64,000 bases of DNA from Virgisporangium aliadipatigenens (GCF_016863615.1 NZ_BOPF01000012.1:62001-126000); one strand, 5' to 3'; counted from the first letter of the stretch, positions 9,492 through 19,234 are shown. The notes: a model not told the origin generated them from the sequence alone. Translations and numbers: made by a program.

Positions 9492-11513
9492 TCAGACCCG
9501 CTCGGGCGGCTTGCCGTGGATGACCTGGACCTTGCCCGGGTAGCGGGCCGCCAGGTACTCCGCCGCCTCGATGTTCGTCAGCGCGCCCGCCGCGCCGAAC
9601 TGCACCGGGTCGCCGCCGGGCTTGTCGCTCTCGCGGGCCGGCCGGGCCGGGTCGAGGACCAGCATGCTCGCCTTGGCGTTCGCCACGTAGAAGCGCACCG
9701 GCACCGGGCTCTGCGCCACGATGGCATCCAGGTCGTCGAGCGTCTTCGGCGGGTTGGCCGGGTTGAGGAACGCGTACCAGGCGTGCCCGTAGCGGTAGTT
9801 GCGGGTCAGCGACGAGGCGTAGAGCGTGCCGAGCCAGTTCCGGTACGGGGTGCTCATCAGGTCGACCGTCACGGCCTCGCCGCTGCGCGGGTGCTGCCGC
9901 GCGAGGTACACCGCGTCGCTGCCGCCCGCCGGGGAACCCCGGTCGATGCCGGCGAGCAGCCGCAGTCCCGTCGCACCCGGCCGGGTGTGCCACTGACCGC
10001 CGGTCGCCGCGATCACCAGCAGCAGCGGCACCGCGCAGGCCAGCGCCGGCACCGTTCGCCGCGGCACCAGCCGTACGAGGCCGCCGAGCAGCACCAGCGC
10101 CACGATGATCGCCAGGTGCAGGGTCTTCTCGAAGTAGTAGACCGTCGAGCCGACCGTCACCAACTGCACGACGGCGAGGCCCAGCGCGACGGTCAGCGCG
10201 GCGCCGAGCGCCATGAGTCCGCGCAGGAACGCCGGCGAGCGCAGCCCCCGCCGCGCCGTGGTCGCCATCAGCGCCAGCAGGACGAGCAGCGCCGTCAGCG
10301 GCCGGTCGACCGGGAGCGCCGTGCCGGCCGTGCCGAGGTGCTCGGCCGTGGCGGCGTTCAGGTTGAGGATCGGGGTGATCAGGGTGAACGGCGCCGCGAC
10401 GACCCCGGCGGCGACGACCCCGGGATGCCGCCAGGCCCCGGTGCGCAACGCCCACACCAGCGCGGCGACGCCGGCGTACGGCAGGAACAGGTGGTAGCTG
10501 AACGACACCCCGACGACCAGCAGCGCGACCGTGATCCCCTGCGCGCCCCGGTGCGTCAGCGGCCGCACGACCAGGCCCGTCAGGATGGCCGCGAGCGCCA
10601 TGCCCATCAGCTGGTTGGGATAGCCGCGCACGAAGACGGCCACCGGGTCGGCGCAGTACACCCAGGCCGCCGCGACGGCCAGCACCGGCGCCAGGCGCAG
10701 CGGCGTGGCGCCCGGACCGGCGACCCGCCGCACCGCCCACAGCACCGCCAGCCCCAGGAACGCGAACGTCGCCACGTACAGCCACAGCACGTGGCTCGCC
10801 TGCGTGATCGCGTCGGTGTTGCGGTCGGACGAGCGCACGAACCGGTCCAGGACGGCGTAGGTGAGATACGTGCCCTGCGGATAGTTGCTGATCCCGGAGG
10901 CGACGTCGGCGGAGAGGAAGCGGTCGGCGACGTCCCGGTGCAGGAACGCGTACCCGCCGGCCTGTCCGATGATGTCCGTCAGCACGATGTGCCGGGCCAT
11001 GTCCTCGCCGGCGGCGATGATCCCGATGCGACCGCCCAGGTCGCGCAGCGCGAACGGCACCGCGGCCGCCCCGGCGACCCCCAGTGCGGCGGCCCCGGCG
11101 AGCAGGTCGCGCGCGCCCGGCCGGTAGATCGTCCGCCACGCCGGGCGGGTCACGGCCACCAGCGCCACCAGAACGCTCAACGCGACGCCGGCGATCGGCA
11201 CCGGGTGCAGCCCCCACGGCCAGACGGAGAAGAGCAGCCCGGCCACGCAGAGCGCCCCGAACGCCTGCCCCAGCGCCAGCACGAGCCGGTCGAGCACGCC
11301 CGCCACGCCCCGCTGGACGGCCATCAGGAGTGCCAGCACGATTACGGGCAGTAAGAAGTCGAGCTTGACCAGATGGGTCAGCAGCGGCCCGATCCACGCC
11401 GCCGCGAACGCCGCCGCGAGCCGTGCCGGGCGCGGCAACCGACCCGTCGCCGGCACCCCACCGGACGGTAGGACTCCAGGTGTGGGCTGATCGGCGGTCG
11501 CAGGCGTCGGCAT
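9492..11513 (-). CDS. large polytopic membrane protein, probable GT-C glycosyltransferase
   Basis: A 673-residue protein with about 12-14 hydrophobic segments from residue 25 to about 490, then a hydrophilic C-terminal domain. I chose the ATG at 11513 (MPTPATADQP), because the frame stays open far upstream only as antisense to the next gene. The charged stretch between the early membrane segments contains several Asp/Arg residues (for example HRDVADRFLSADVASG). A size and layout of membrane domain plus soluble tail is common among actinobacterial cell-envelope GT-C enzymes. I do not recognise a named family. It is divergent from another GT-C-like gene, with about 150 nt between starts. Confidence 0.65.
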   Translation of the reverse strand: MPTPATADQPTPGVLPSGGVPATGRLPRPARLAAAFAAAWIGPLLTHLVKLDFLLPVIVLALLMAVQRGVAGVLDRLVLALGQAFGALCVAGLLFSVWPWGLHPVPIAGVALSVLVALVAVTRPAWRTIYRPGARDLLAGAAALGVAGAAAVPFALRDLGGRIGIIAAGEDMARHIVLTDIIGQAGGYAFLHRDVADRFLSADVASGISNYPQGTYLTYAVLDRFVRSSDRNTDAITQASHVLWLYVATFAFLGLAVLWAVRRVAGPGATPLRLAPVLAVAAAWVYCADPVAVFVRGYPNQLMGMALAAILTGLVVRPLTHRGAQGITVALLVVGVSFSYHLFLPYAGVAALVWALRTGAWRHPGVVAAGVVAAPFTLITPILNLNAATAEHLGTAGTALPVDRPLTALLVLLALMATTARRGLRSPAFLRGLMALGAALTVALGLAVVQLVTVGSTVYYFEKTLHLAIIVALVLLGGLVRLVPRRTVPALACAVPLLLVIAATGGQWHTRPGATGLRLLAGIDRGSPAGGSDAVYLARQHPRSGEAVTVDLMSTPYRNWLGTLYASSLTRNYRYGHAWYAFLNPANPPKTLDDLDAIVAQSPVPVRFYVANAKASMLVLDPARPARESDKPGGDPVQFGAAGALTNIEAAEYLAARYPGKVQVIHGKPPERV

Positions 11514-11666
11514 CGGCCGCGATCGTACACAGATCACATGACGGCATCGGCGCCGATCGTGCGCCCGGCGCCCGGGAACCACTCCGGGGCTCGGGTAACA
11601 TCTCCGTCCGTCACCGCCCCGGACATACCGGAGGGCGACGTCACACACCATGGAGGCCGAGTCAAC

Positions 11667-13499
11667 GTGGGTACCAGTGCGGCTGCCGTGACCGAGCCGA
11701 CCGACGCCACCGGGCCGGTCGAGCCGGACACCGACACCCCGCCACGCGCCGAGGAGTCGGGCGGCCGGCGCTGGGTGATCGTCGTCGCGGTCGTGCTCGG
11801 GTTCCTGGCGCACGCGGCGTGGCGGATCTGGCTGACGCAGTCGGTCACGACCCCGATCGCGCACGCCGACGAGGACCGCTACCTGCTCTCGGCGCGGGCC
11901 ATCGCGGGCGGCCCGGGCGGGCTGGGCAACGACACGGCGGCGTTCCGGCGGATGGGATACCCGCTGATCCTGTCGCCGATCTACAACTTCACGCAGGACC
12001 CGTTCAAGGTGTACGACGCGGCGCAGATCATCGGCGCCGTGCTCAACGCGATCTGCTTCCCGCTCGCGTACCTCTTCGGCCGGCGCGTGCTCGAGGCGAA
12101 GCGGTGGGTGGCGTTCGGGCTGGCGTTCGTCGCGGCGGCGCTGCCGGCCGTGGCGTACTACTCGGAGTTCACGCTCACCGACGTGCTGTTCGCGCCGATC
12201 GGGCTGGCCTGGCTGCTGCTGATCCACGGCTGGCTCGCCGGCCGCACGACGCGCAGCCGCGCGGCCGCCGCGCTCGGGGCCGGGGCCGTGGTCGGCTACG
12301 CGTACACGGTGCACGTTCGCGGGCTGGTCATGCTCGGCGTGTTCGTCGGGGTCGTCGTCGTGATCATCCTTATGCAGCGGCTGCGCTGGAAGGTGGCCGC
12401 CGCGGCGCTGGTGACGGCGTTCGCGGTGACCCGGGTGGACACCTTCGTGCAGTCGCTGACCGCCGACTCCGTGCTGCGCGGCGGGGTCGAGCCCGGCGGC
12501 CGGTTCGTCGAACGCCTCACCGACGCCAGCAAGCTGGTGCAGACGCTCTGCGACGCCGTCGGGCAGTACTGGTACGCCACCGTGGCGACGTACGGGCTGG
12601 CCGGCGTGGGCTTCGTGGTGGCCTGGGCCCGCTGGCGCGGGGTCGACCCGGTGAAGAGCCCGTTCGCGCAGCGGGTCACCCTCGCGACGGCGCTGGTGAC
12701 GGTCGTGCTGATCTCGTTCAGCTCGGCGATGGCGCTGCCGCCGGACGGCCGGGTCAGCAATCACGTGTACTTCCGCTACATCGCGTTCCTCATGCCGGTC
12801 TTCGTCATGCTCGCGGGCACGGCGCTGATCGGTGCCGACGGGCGTCGCGCCCGGCGGCTGATCTGGCACACGACGCTGCTGGTGGGCGTGACCGGCTTCC
12901 TGGTGCTGGCCCGGATGAGCGGCCGCGAGTACTTCGAACGCTTCGACACCCCCGAGGTGTCGTTCCTGACCTACACCTTCAGCCACCTGGCCGTGGCGCA
13001 GGTGACCGTGATCTCGATGGTGCTGCTGTGCGTCTTCGCGGCCCTGGTCGGCAAGGCGCGTTCGCGCAACATCGCACTGGCTCTGGTCGGCGTGCTGGCG
13101 CTCAACGTCGCCGCCATGGAGGTCACCAACCTCAAGACCATCCGGCCGATGTCGCGTTTCCAGTACGCCACGGCGCCGCTGTTGAAGCAGGATCTGAAGA
13201 TCGGTCCGGCGGACAAGATCGCCACCTCCCAGTGGGTGTCGCTCGGCGCCCGGCTCAACCACCAGCGCGAGGTCTACTGGGAGGGCATCACCGAGTTCGA
13301 CCACCGGGCGGGTGAGCTGCCGCCGGCGGACGCGACCGTGGTCATCGGCCCGTGGCGCAGCCGCAACAAGGACGACTGGAACGGGCAAGCCCTCGGCTGG
13401 GTGCAGGTGGTCTACGACCCGAACCATGAGTGGGCGCTCTGGCTGCGCCCCGGCGACCCGCGCCTCTCGGGCGGGATCTCGAAGGGCAACGGCTCATAG
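11667..13499 (+). CDS. GT-C-like membrane glycosyltransferase
   Basis: About 610 residues. A cytoplasmic Pro/Glu/Asp-rich N-terminus is followed by a first membrane segment near residue 40 and then the loop HADEDRYLLSARAIAGG. An acidic Asp-Glu-Asp pattern just after the first membrane helix is typical of PMT/ArnT-type GT-C enzymes. About eleven more hydrophobic segments follow, and the C-terminal 120 residues are extracytoplasmic. I chose GTG 11667 because it has GGAGG 10 nt upstream; an upstream ATG at 11538 in the same frame is possible. It heads a rightward run of envelope glycan genes. Confidence 0.7.
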   Translation: MGTSAAAVTEPTDATGPVEPDTDTPPRAEESGGRRWVIVVAVVLGFLAHAAWRIWLTQSVTTPIAHADEDRYLLSARAIAGGPGGLGNDTAAFRRMGYPLILSPIYNFTQDPFKVYDAAQIIGAVLNAICFPLAYLFGRRVLEAKRWVAFGLAFVAAALPAVAYYSEFTLTDVLFAPIGLAWLLLIHGWLAGRTTRSRAAAALGAGAVVGYAYTVHVRGLVMLGVFVGVVVVIILMQRLRWKVAAAALVTAFAVTRVDTFVQSLTADSVLRGGVEPGGRFVERLTDASKLVQTLCDAVGQYWYATVATYGLAGVGFVVAWARWRGVDPVKSPFAQRVTLATALVTVVLISFSSAMALPPDGRVSNHVYFRYIAFLMPVFVMLAGTALIGADGRRARRLIWHTTLLVGVTGFLVLARMSGREYFERFDTPEVSFLTYTFSHLAVAQVTVISMVLLCVFAALVGKARSRNIALALVGVLALNVAAMEVTNLKTIRPMSRFQYATAPLLKQDLKIGPADKIATSQWVSLGARLNHQREVYWEGITEFDHRAGELPPADATVVIGPWRSRNKDDWNGQALGWVQVVYDPNHEWALWLRPGDPRLSGGISKGNGS

Positions 13500-13531
13500 C
13501 CAGAACCACCCCCCGCCTGTAGGAGTCCCCG

Positions 13532-15007
13532 TTGTCGATAGCCGTGGAGCCGGATGCCGTGGAACCGGACACCCCGGAGGAGTCGCCGCAGGAGTCGCAC
13601 CGTTCACCGGTCGCGCTCGTCGCCGAACGACTCTTCCTGACCGCGCCGTCGCGGCCGGTCACCTGGCGCGCCGTGGTGCTCGCGCTGGCCGCCGTCGCGG
13701 TCGGCACGATCGTCGGCGTGAACCGGGCCCGCGGCCCCGGCGCGCTGAACACCGTCTGGGCCGAGGACGGTTCGATCCTGCTGACCGACGCGCTCAACGA
13801 GCCGTTCTGGACGGCGGTCACGACCCCGCTCAACGGCTACTACATCACCGTGCCGCGGCTGCTCGGCGAGGTGGCCGCGATCGCGCCGATCTCGCTGTCG
13901 GCGGTGGCCCTGTCGGCGATCGCGGCGGCGTGCGCGGCCGGTATCGCGCTGCTCGTCTACGTGGTCAGCCGCGCGCACGTGCCGAGCCCGGTGCTGCGCC
14001 TGGTGATCGCCGCCCCGGTGGTGGTGACGCCGGTCGGTGCCCTGTTCACGCCGCACACGATCGTGACCCAGCAGTTCCTGCTGCTGTACGCGCTCTTCTG
14101 GCTGCTGCTGTGGGTGCCGACCACCCGCGCCGGGCGGATCTTCGGGGTGGCGTTCGCGGTGCTGTCGGCGCTCACCACGATCCTGGTCGTGGCGCTGCTG
14201 CCGCTGGCGATCTTCCGGGCCGTGGCGACGCGCGGGCGGCAGGCGTTCTGGCTGCTCGGGGGGCTGGTGATCGGCCTCGCGGTGCAGGTCGGCGGGCTGG
14301 TGTCCGGGGCGGCGTCGCGCGCCGGCATCTCGCACCCGCGGCCGGACCCGGCGTGGGCGCTGCTGGAGTTCGTCGTGTACGGGCTGCCGTACTCGGTGCT
14401 CGGCCAGAAGTGGCTGGAACCCCCGGTCAACCACCAGAACGGCAATTGGGTCAACCCGCACGAACGCCCGGCCGAGCACGCCGTTCTGGTGCTGCTGGCG
14501 TGGGTCGTGATCGGGCTGGTGGTGTACCTGGCCGTGCGCCGGGTGACGAAGCCCGCGTGGGTGCTGGCGGCGGTGGCCGCGGCGCACGCGTTCGGGATCT
14601 TCGCGCTGGAGATCATGGCGATGGGCTACGACACCGACTCGTACCTCGTCGACGAGAAGGCGCTGATCTGGACCGACCGGTACCTGGTGCCGGCCATGCT
14701 GCTGCTGACCGTGACCGTGGTGGCGCTGCTGCGCCCGGACGGCGATCCCGGGTTCGACCCCGCCAAGTGGCCGGCGAACGTCTGGCCGGTGGTGGCCTAC
14801 GTGACGCTGCTGGTCGTCGTGTGCGCGGTGAACTTCCGGCACGACAACCCGCGTTCGTACAGCCAGCCGTGGCGCAAGGAGGTCCGGGCGGCCACCGCGA
14901 CGTGCAAGGCGACCGCGCAGAAGACGGTCACGATCGGCGCCGGCAGCACCATGTGGGGCAACAAGTGGCCGCAGGTCGTCATCCCGTGTGACCGCCTGCG
15001 GGACTGA
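13532..15007 (+). CDS. polytopic membrane protein, GT-C-like, first of a tandem paralogous pair
   Basis: 491 residues starting at TTG with a TAGGAG ribosome-binding site. After the first membrane segment comes VWAEDGSILLTDALNE and then PLNGYYITVPRLLGEV. The same pattern (WAEDG, LNGY, PR-L/M) recurs in the next gene, so the two are paralogues from a tandem duplication. About ten hydrophobic segments end in a short extracytoplasmic domain with two Cys. The acidic WAED motif after helix 1 suggests a GT-C active site, but no donor or acceptor can be named. It lies 32 nt after the previous gene, in a likely operon. Confidence 0.65.
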   Translation: MSIAVEPDAVEPDTPEESPQESHRSPVALVAERLFLTAPSRPVTWRAVVLALAAVAVGTIVGVNRARGPGALNTVWAEDGSILLTDALNEPFWTAVTTPLNGYYITVPRLLGEVAAIAPISLSAVALSAIAAACAAGIALLVYVVSRAHVPSPVLRLVIAAPVVVTPVGALFTPHTIVTQQFLLLYALFWLLLWVPTTRAGRIFGVAFAVLSALTTILVVALLPLAIFRAVATRGRQAFWLLGGLVIGLAVQVGGLVSGAASRAGISHPRPDPAWALLEFVVYGLPYSVLGQKWLEPPVNHQNGNWVNPHERPAEHAVLVLLAWVVIGLVVYLAVRRVTKPAWVLAAVAAAHAFGIFALEIMAMGYDTDSYLVDEKALIWTDRYLVPAMLLLTVTVVALLRPDGDPGFDPAKWPANVWPVVAYVTLLVVVCAVNFRHDNPRSYSQPWRKEVRAATATCKATAQKTVTIGAGSTMWGNKWPQVVIPCDRLRD

Positions 15008-15018
15008 GGGAGATTCGA

Positions 15019-16407
15019 GTGAGCGTGGCTGCCGTGATCCGGTCGGCTGATGGGGAGGCCCGGCGGGACCGGCGCGGCCGCTGGTCCGAGGCCGTCTTCC
15101 CGGCGGGGCCGGCGGTCCGGGTCACCTGGCGGGGCGCCGTCGTGGCGGTCGTGCTCGTGGCGGCCGGCACCGTGCTGAGCCTGCTGCGCACCCAGGGGCA
15201 CGGGGCGTTCGACTCGATCTGGGCCGAGGACGGCAACCACTTCCTCAACGACGCGCTGAACTCGACCACGGACCGGACGCTCCTCAAGGGGCTCAACGGG
15301 TACTTCGTGCTGCTGCCGCGGATGATCGCCGAGTTGCCCACCGTGCTGCCGATCGGGTGGGCGCCGGCCGTCATGTCGACGCTGGCGGCGCTGGTCACGT
15401 GCCTGTTCGCGCTGTTCGTGTACGTCGCGAGCGGCGCGCACCTCGAGCGGCCGTGGCTGCGGTTCGTCGTGGCGCTGCCGCTGGTGCTGGGCAACGTGGC
15501 CGGCATCCTCACCCCGAACAACATCGCGACGCTGCAGTTCGCGGCGATGTACACGACGTTCTGGGCGCTGATGTACGTGCCCACCGGGCGGTGGACGCGC
15601 CTCGCCGCCGGCGGGATCGTGGTGCTCACCGGCATGACCACGATCCTGATCCTGGCGTTCGTGCCGCTGGCGCTGGCGCGGGCGTGGCTGCGCCGGGACC
15701 GCTGGTCGTACCTCCTGGCCGGGGCGGTGCTGCTGACGACGCTGGTGCAGGGCCTGTCGCTGGTCTCCGGCGTGAACAGCCGGGAAGGGCTGTCGACCAC
15801 GCGGATCGACCCGCTGTGGGCGTTCCTGGAGTGGCTGCTGTGGGGGGTGCCGGCGGCGGTCCTGGGGGAGAGCTGGATGCGCTCGCCGCGCGACCCGGCG
15901 CTGCACGCCGTCCGGATGGTGATCGTGTACGCGGTCATCGCGGCGGCGATCGTGCTGGCGGCCCGCAGGTTCACCCGACCGGCCTGGGGGCTGGCGCTGT
16001 TCGCGACGGTCAACAGCGCCGCCGTGCTGTGCCTGGCGATGATGGGGATGGGCTACCCGACCGACTCCTATCTGGTGCCGGATCACCTGCTGCAGGACAC
16101 CGAGCGCTATCTGATGGCCTCCGCGCCGATGATCATCGTGGCGCTCGTCGCCCTGCTGCGGCCGCGCGAGGGCGCGAGCGTGAGGGGCTGGCTGCCGGTC
16201 GCGCTGTACACCGCCCTGGTCGTCGCCACCTGCGCGGCGCACTACCGGGTCGTGCAGCCGCGTAACTACGTGGAGTCCTGGAGCGTCACGGTCGAGCGGG
16301 CCCGTGCCGAGTGTGCGGCACGCCCCGACGCGCGCTCGGTGGAGGCCCGCTACGGCGGGCGGATCTGGTACCCCTGGTTGATGCTGCCCTGCGAAAAGGT
16401 TCGTTGA
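15019..16407 (+). CDS. polytopic membrane protein, GT-C-like, second tandem paralogue
   Basis: 462 residues, GTG start 11 nt after the preceding stop. It shares with its neighbour the loop IWAEDGNHFLNDALN, the segment GLNGYFVLLPRMIAEL, the TPNNIATLQF region (TPHTIVTQQF in the partner) and a GYPTDSYLV segment (GYDTDSYLV in the partner). The conserved acidic and Tyr residues face the outer side in a simple hydropathy reading. It has about ten membrane segments and a C-terminal extracytoplasmic domain with two Cys. The function is unknown; the family seems specific to envelope glycan loci. Confidence 0.65.
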   Translation: MSVAAVIRSADGEARRDRRGRWSEAVFPAGPAVRVTWRGAVVAVVLVAAGTVLSLLRTQGHGAFDSIWAEDGNHFLNDALNSTTDRTLLKGLNGYFVLLPRMIAELPTVLPIGWAPAVMSTLAALVTCLFALFVYVASGAHLERPWLRFVVALPLVLGNVAGILTPNNIATLQFAAMYTTFWALMYVPTGRWTRLAAGGIVVLTGMTTILILAFVPLALARAWLRRDRWSYLLAGAVLLTTLVQGLSLVSGVNSREGLSTTRIDPLWAFLEWLLWGVPAAVLGESWMRSPRDPALHAVRMVIVYAVIAAAIVLAARRFTRPAWGLALFATVNSAAVLCLAMMGMGYPTDSYLVPDHLLQDTERYLMASAPMIIVALVALLRPREGASVRGWLPVALYTALVVATCAAHYRVVQPRNYVESWSVTVERARAECAARPDARSVEARYGGRIWYPWLMLPCEKVR

Positions 16408-16543
16408 GGGCGCCAAACGGTCGTGGGTCTTATACAGCGTCCCGGCGGTCCACGGTAAGGTTTCGCAGAACGTGACGCCGGGGCGCGTGGTGTCACGCAG
16501 CGTGCCCGCATATACCCCCGTGAATTCCCCGTTAGGACTTCCG

Positions 16544-17785
16544 ATGTCGTCTGAAGCGATCTTCCCCGGCGAGAAGCCGGGACCCGTCGAGGTCACGGTG
16601 GTGCTGCCGTGCCTCAACGAGGCCGAGACGTTGGCCGTGTGTGTGCAGAAGGCGGTCAAGTGCCTCGCCGACCTGGGGGTCAACGGCGAGGTCCTGGTCA
16701 GCGACAACGGCTCGACCGACGGTTCGCAGCAGATCGCGGTCGACAACGGCGCGCGCGTCGTCAACGCCCCGATCCGCGGCTACGGCGGCGCGATCATGGC
16801 CGGCATCGACGCCGCCCGCGGCGAATACGTGATCATGGCCGACTCCGACGACTCGTACGACCTGACGAAGCTCGGGCCGTTCATCGAGCGGCTCCGCGAG
16901 GGGCACGACGTCGTCATGGGCAACCGCTTCAAGGGCGGGATCGCGCCGAAGGCCATGCCGCCGCTGCACAAGTACCTGGGCAACCCGGTGCTCTCCTGGC
17001 TCGGCCGGGTGCTGTTCGGCCTCAAGGAGGTCCGCGACTTCCACTGCGGCATCCGCGGCTTCAACAAGGAGCGCATCCAGGCGCTGGGCCTGTGCATGCC
17101 GGGCATGGAGTTCGCCTCCGAGCTGGTCGTGCGCGCCGCGCTCGCCGGCTACTCGCTGGTCGAGGTGCCCACCACGCTCCAGCCGGACGGCCGCAGCCGC
17201 CCGCCGCACCTGCGCACGTGGCGCGACGGTTGGCGGCACCTGCGCTTCCTGCTGGTCTTCGCGCCGCGCAAGACCCTCGTGTGGCCGGGGCTGGCCCTGT
17301 CGGGGATCGGGCTGGTCGGCACGCTCGTGTTGACGTTCACCCAGATCAAGCTGGGGTCGATCGGCCTGGACGTCAACGCGATGATCTATGCGACGTTGGC
17401 CCTGATCGTCGGCGCGCAGCTGGTCCTCTTCGGCGGCTTCGCCGAGATCTACGGCTGGCACGAGGGCATCGTGCGGACCGACCACGTGGCCCGCTGGACG
17501 CGGATCCTGCGCCTGGAGCGCTGCGTGGCCGTCGGGCTCAGCCTGATCCTGCTCGGCCTGATCGGCACGGTCGTGGCGGTGACCAAGTGGGGGACCGGCG
17601 GCTTCGGCGGCCTGCCGCCGGGCGACCCGACGATCCGCGTGGTGCTGCTGTCGGCCACCTCGATGTCGCTCGGCACGATCGGGATCTTCGCCGGCTTCTT
17701 CTCCAGCCTGCTGACCCTGCGCAGCACCCGCCTGCACGCCGTCAGCGAGGCCGTCGACGCCGACGACGAGCTCGCGCCGGTCTGA
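16544..17785 (+). CDS. GT2 glycosyltransferase with C-terminal membrane domain, polyprenyl-phosphate type
   Basis: About 413 residues. The N-terminal GT-A domain has VTVVLPCLNEAETL and SDNGSTDGS (nucleotide-sugar binding) and the metal-binding DXD-like ADSDDSYD near residue 105. It resembles dolichyl-phosphate mannose/glucose synthases. After about residue 240 there are four hydrophobic segments that anchor the enzyme, as in bacterial polyprenyl-phosphate glycosyltransferases. Such enzymes supply lipid-linked sugar to GT-C transferases, which fits the membrane genes just upstream. I chose ATG 16544 (MSSEAIFPGEKPG) because AGGA lies 6 nt upstream; an in-frame start at 16472 would add 24 residues. 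Confidence 0.85.
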   Translation: MSSEAIFPGEKPGPVEVTVVLPCLNEAETLAVCVQKAVKCLADLGVNGEVLVSDNGSTDGSQQIAVDNGARVVNAPIRGYGGAIMAGIDAARGEYVIMADSDDSYDLTKLGPFIERLREGHDVVMGNRFKGGIAPKAMPPLHKYLGNPVLSWLGRVLFGLKEVRDFHCGIRGFNKERIQALGLCMPGMEFASELVVRAALAGYSLVEVPTTLQPDGRSRPPHLRTWRDGWRHLRFLLVFAPRKTLVWPGLALSGIGLVGTLVLTFTQIKLGSIGLDVNAMIYATLALIVGAQLVLFGGFAEIYGWHEGIVRTDHVARWTRILRLERCVAVGLSLILLGLIGTVVAVTKWGTGGFGGLPPGDPTIRVVLLSATSMSLGTIGIFAGFFSSLLTLRSTRLHAVSEAVDADDELAPV

Positions 17786-17786
17786 T

Positions 17787-18449
17787 TTGCTGGTACTTCT
17801 GCACTCTCCGCTCGTCGGGCCGTCGACCTGGAAGCAGGTCGCGGCCCGGCTCGCGCTCCGGGGTCATGAGGTCTCCGTTCCCGACCTGACCCCGGCGCTC
17901 TCGGTCGAGGGGTCGATCCTGCCGGCGATCGCCGACCTCGTCCCCGACCGCGGTGCGGTCCTGGTCGGCCACAGCGGCGCCGGACCGCTGCTCCCGGCGA
18001 TCGCGCGACAGACGCAGGCCCGGGCCGTCGTCTACGCGGACTCGCTGCTGCCCTATCCGGGTGGTTCGTGGCTGGACTCGGCTCCGCGGGAACTGGTGGA
18101 GCACCTGCGCGCCCTCGTCCGCGACGACGGTCGGCTGCCCCCGTGGCACGAGTGGTTCCCGGCCGGCACGCTCGACTCGCTGCTGCCCGACCCGGCGGTG
18201 CGCGCGGGTTTCGTGACCGACCTGCCCCGGCTGCCGTGGCGGTACTTCACCGAGCGCACCGACCCGCAGGCGTGGACCGGCCCGGGCGGTTACCTGCTGC
18301 TCAGCGACGGCTACCGGGAACCGGCGGAGGCCGCCCGCGCGGCGGGGCTGCCGGTGGTCGAACTGCCGACCCATCACCTGGCCATGCTGACCCATCCGGA
18401 CCAGGTCGCCGACGCGTTGGCGCTGGTCGTCCAGGAAATGAATCCCTAA
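17787..18449 (+). CDS. small alpha/beta hydrolase
   Basis: 220 residues starting at a TTG one base after the previous stop, so probably translationally coupled. The N-terminal strand LVLLHSPLVGPSTW supplies an oxyanion-type loop, and VLVGHSGAGPLLP contains the nucleophile elbow G-H-S-G-A. The likely catalytic His is in PTHHLAMLTHPDQV near the C-terminus. The short cap region suggests an esterase or lactonase of unknown substrate. Coupling to a glycan-synthesis gene may be incidental. Confidence 0.75.
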   Translation: MLVLLHSPLVGPSTWKQVAARLALRGHEVSVPDLTPALSVEGSILPAIADLVPDRGAVLVGHSGAGPLLPAIARQTQARAVVYADSLLPYPGGSWLDSAPRELVEHLRALVRDDGRLPPWHEWFPAGTLDSLLPDPAVRAGFVTDLPRLPWRYFTERTDPQAWTGPGGYLLLSDGYREPAEAARAAGLPVVELPTHHLAMLTHPDQVADALALVVQEMNP

Positions 18450-18473
18450 CAGTCCCGTCATAGGCTGCCGGTC

Positions 18474-19190
18474 ATGCAGGGCTCCCGTCGCAGGTCGGCG
18501 CTGCTGGCGCGGCTGGCCGGACGGACGGCGGGGCGGGCGCCGGTGGTGATCCTGGACGAGCTGCGCGCCTGCATCCTCGACGGCGAGGTGCCGCCCGGGT
18601 CGCCGATCCCGGTGGACGGCGTGGCGGCGGCGTTCGGGGTGAGCCGGATCCCGGTGCGCGAGGCGCTGATGACGCTCATCGGCGAGGGGCTGGTGGACCA
18701 CCGGCCGCACCTCGGGTATCAGGTGGCGCGGCTGACCGCGCAGGAGTTCGGCGAGATCTACCTGGTGCGCGAGGCGCTGGAGACGGCCGCCCTGCGGGTC
18801 GCCGTGGCGCTGGCCGACGCCTCCGACGACGAACGCGCCCGCGCCGCCCACGCCACCCTCGAACGGGCCGTCGTCGCGGGGGACCGGCGGGCGCACCACC
18901 GGGAGAGCCGCCGGTTCCACCTGGCGCTGCTGCGCCCCTGCCGGATGGGCCGGCTGCTGCACATGCTCGACACCGCGTGGAACCTGACCGAGCCGCTGCA
19001 GCCGATGTCCTACCTGGACGGGGCCGAACGGGAGCTGCTGCACGGCGACCACGCGCGGATGCTGGCGGCGTTCACGGCGCGCGACGGTGAGGCGTTGCTG
19101 CGGGTGTGCGCGGAGCACCACCATCGGCTGCAGGGCTACGTGGCGCGGCTGCCGAAGGACACCGGATTGTTCGCCGAACCCGAGGCATAA
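18474..19190 (+). CDS. GntR-family transcriptional regulator, FadR/FCD subgroup
   Basis: 238 residues. A winged helix-turn-helix at about residues 22-90 contains AAAFGVSRIPVREALMTL and GLVDHRPHLGYQV. A helical FCD ligand domain follows, with Asp/His residues that bind metal in this family (for example HHRESRRFHLALL and CAEHHHRLQGY). A TAGGCT -10 hexamer at 18461-18466 ends 7 nt before the ATG and there is no ribosome-binding site, so the mRNA is probably leaderless. The target and ligand are unknown. A terminator follows directly, which separates it from the rifamycin-type operon downstream. Confidence 0.85.
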   Translation: MQGSRRRSALLARLAGRTAGRAPVVILDELRACILDGEVPPGSPIPVDGVAAAFGVSRIPVREALMTLIGEGLVDHRPHLGYQVARLTAQEFGEIYLVREALETAALRVAVALADASDDERARAAHATLERAVVAGDRRAHHRESRRFHLALLRPCRMGRLLHMLDTAWNLTEPLQPMSYLDGAERELLHGDHARMLAAFTARDGEALLRVCAEHHHRLQGYVARLPKDTGLFAEPEA

Positions 19191-19192
19191 AG

Positions 19193-19219
19193 AAAGGCCG
19201 GTTCTCCGGCCACTTTTAA
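19193..19219 (+). terminator. Rho-independent terminator after the GntR gene
   Basis: A perfect 6-bp stem GGCCGG/CCGGCC with TTCT loop (19196-19211) is preceded by AAA and followed by ACTTTTAA. It starts a few bases after the GntR stop codon and insulates the next promoter. Confidence 0.8.
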
Positions 19220-19234
19220 CGTATACCGCACCCC

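Noticed and set aside
9492-13427. A 1311-codon open frame on the minus strand spanning two gene regions
   Set aside because: Only its C-terminal 673 codons have membrane-protein character; the rest is antisense to the well-supported gene 11667-13499 and is rich in Arg, His and Gln as expected of GC-rich shadow frames.
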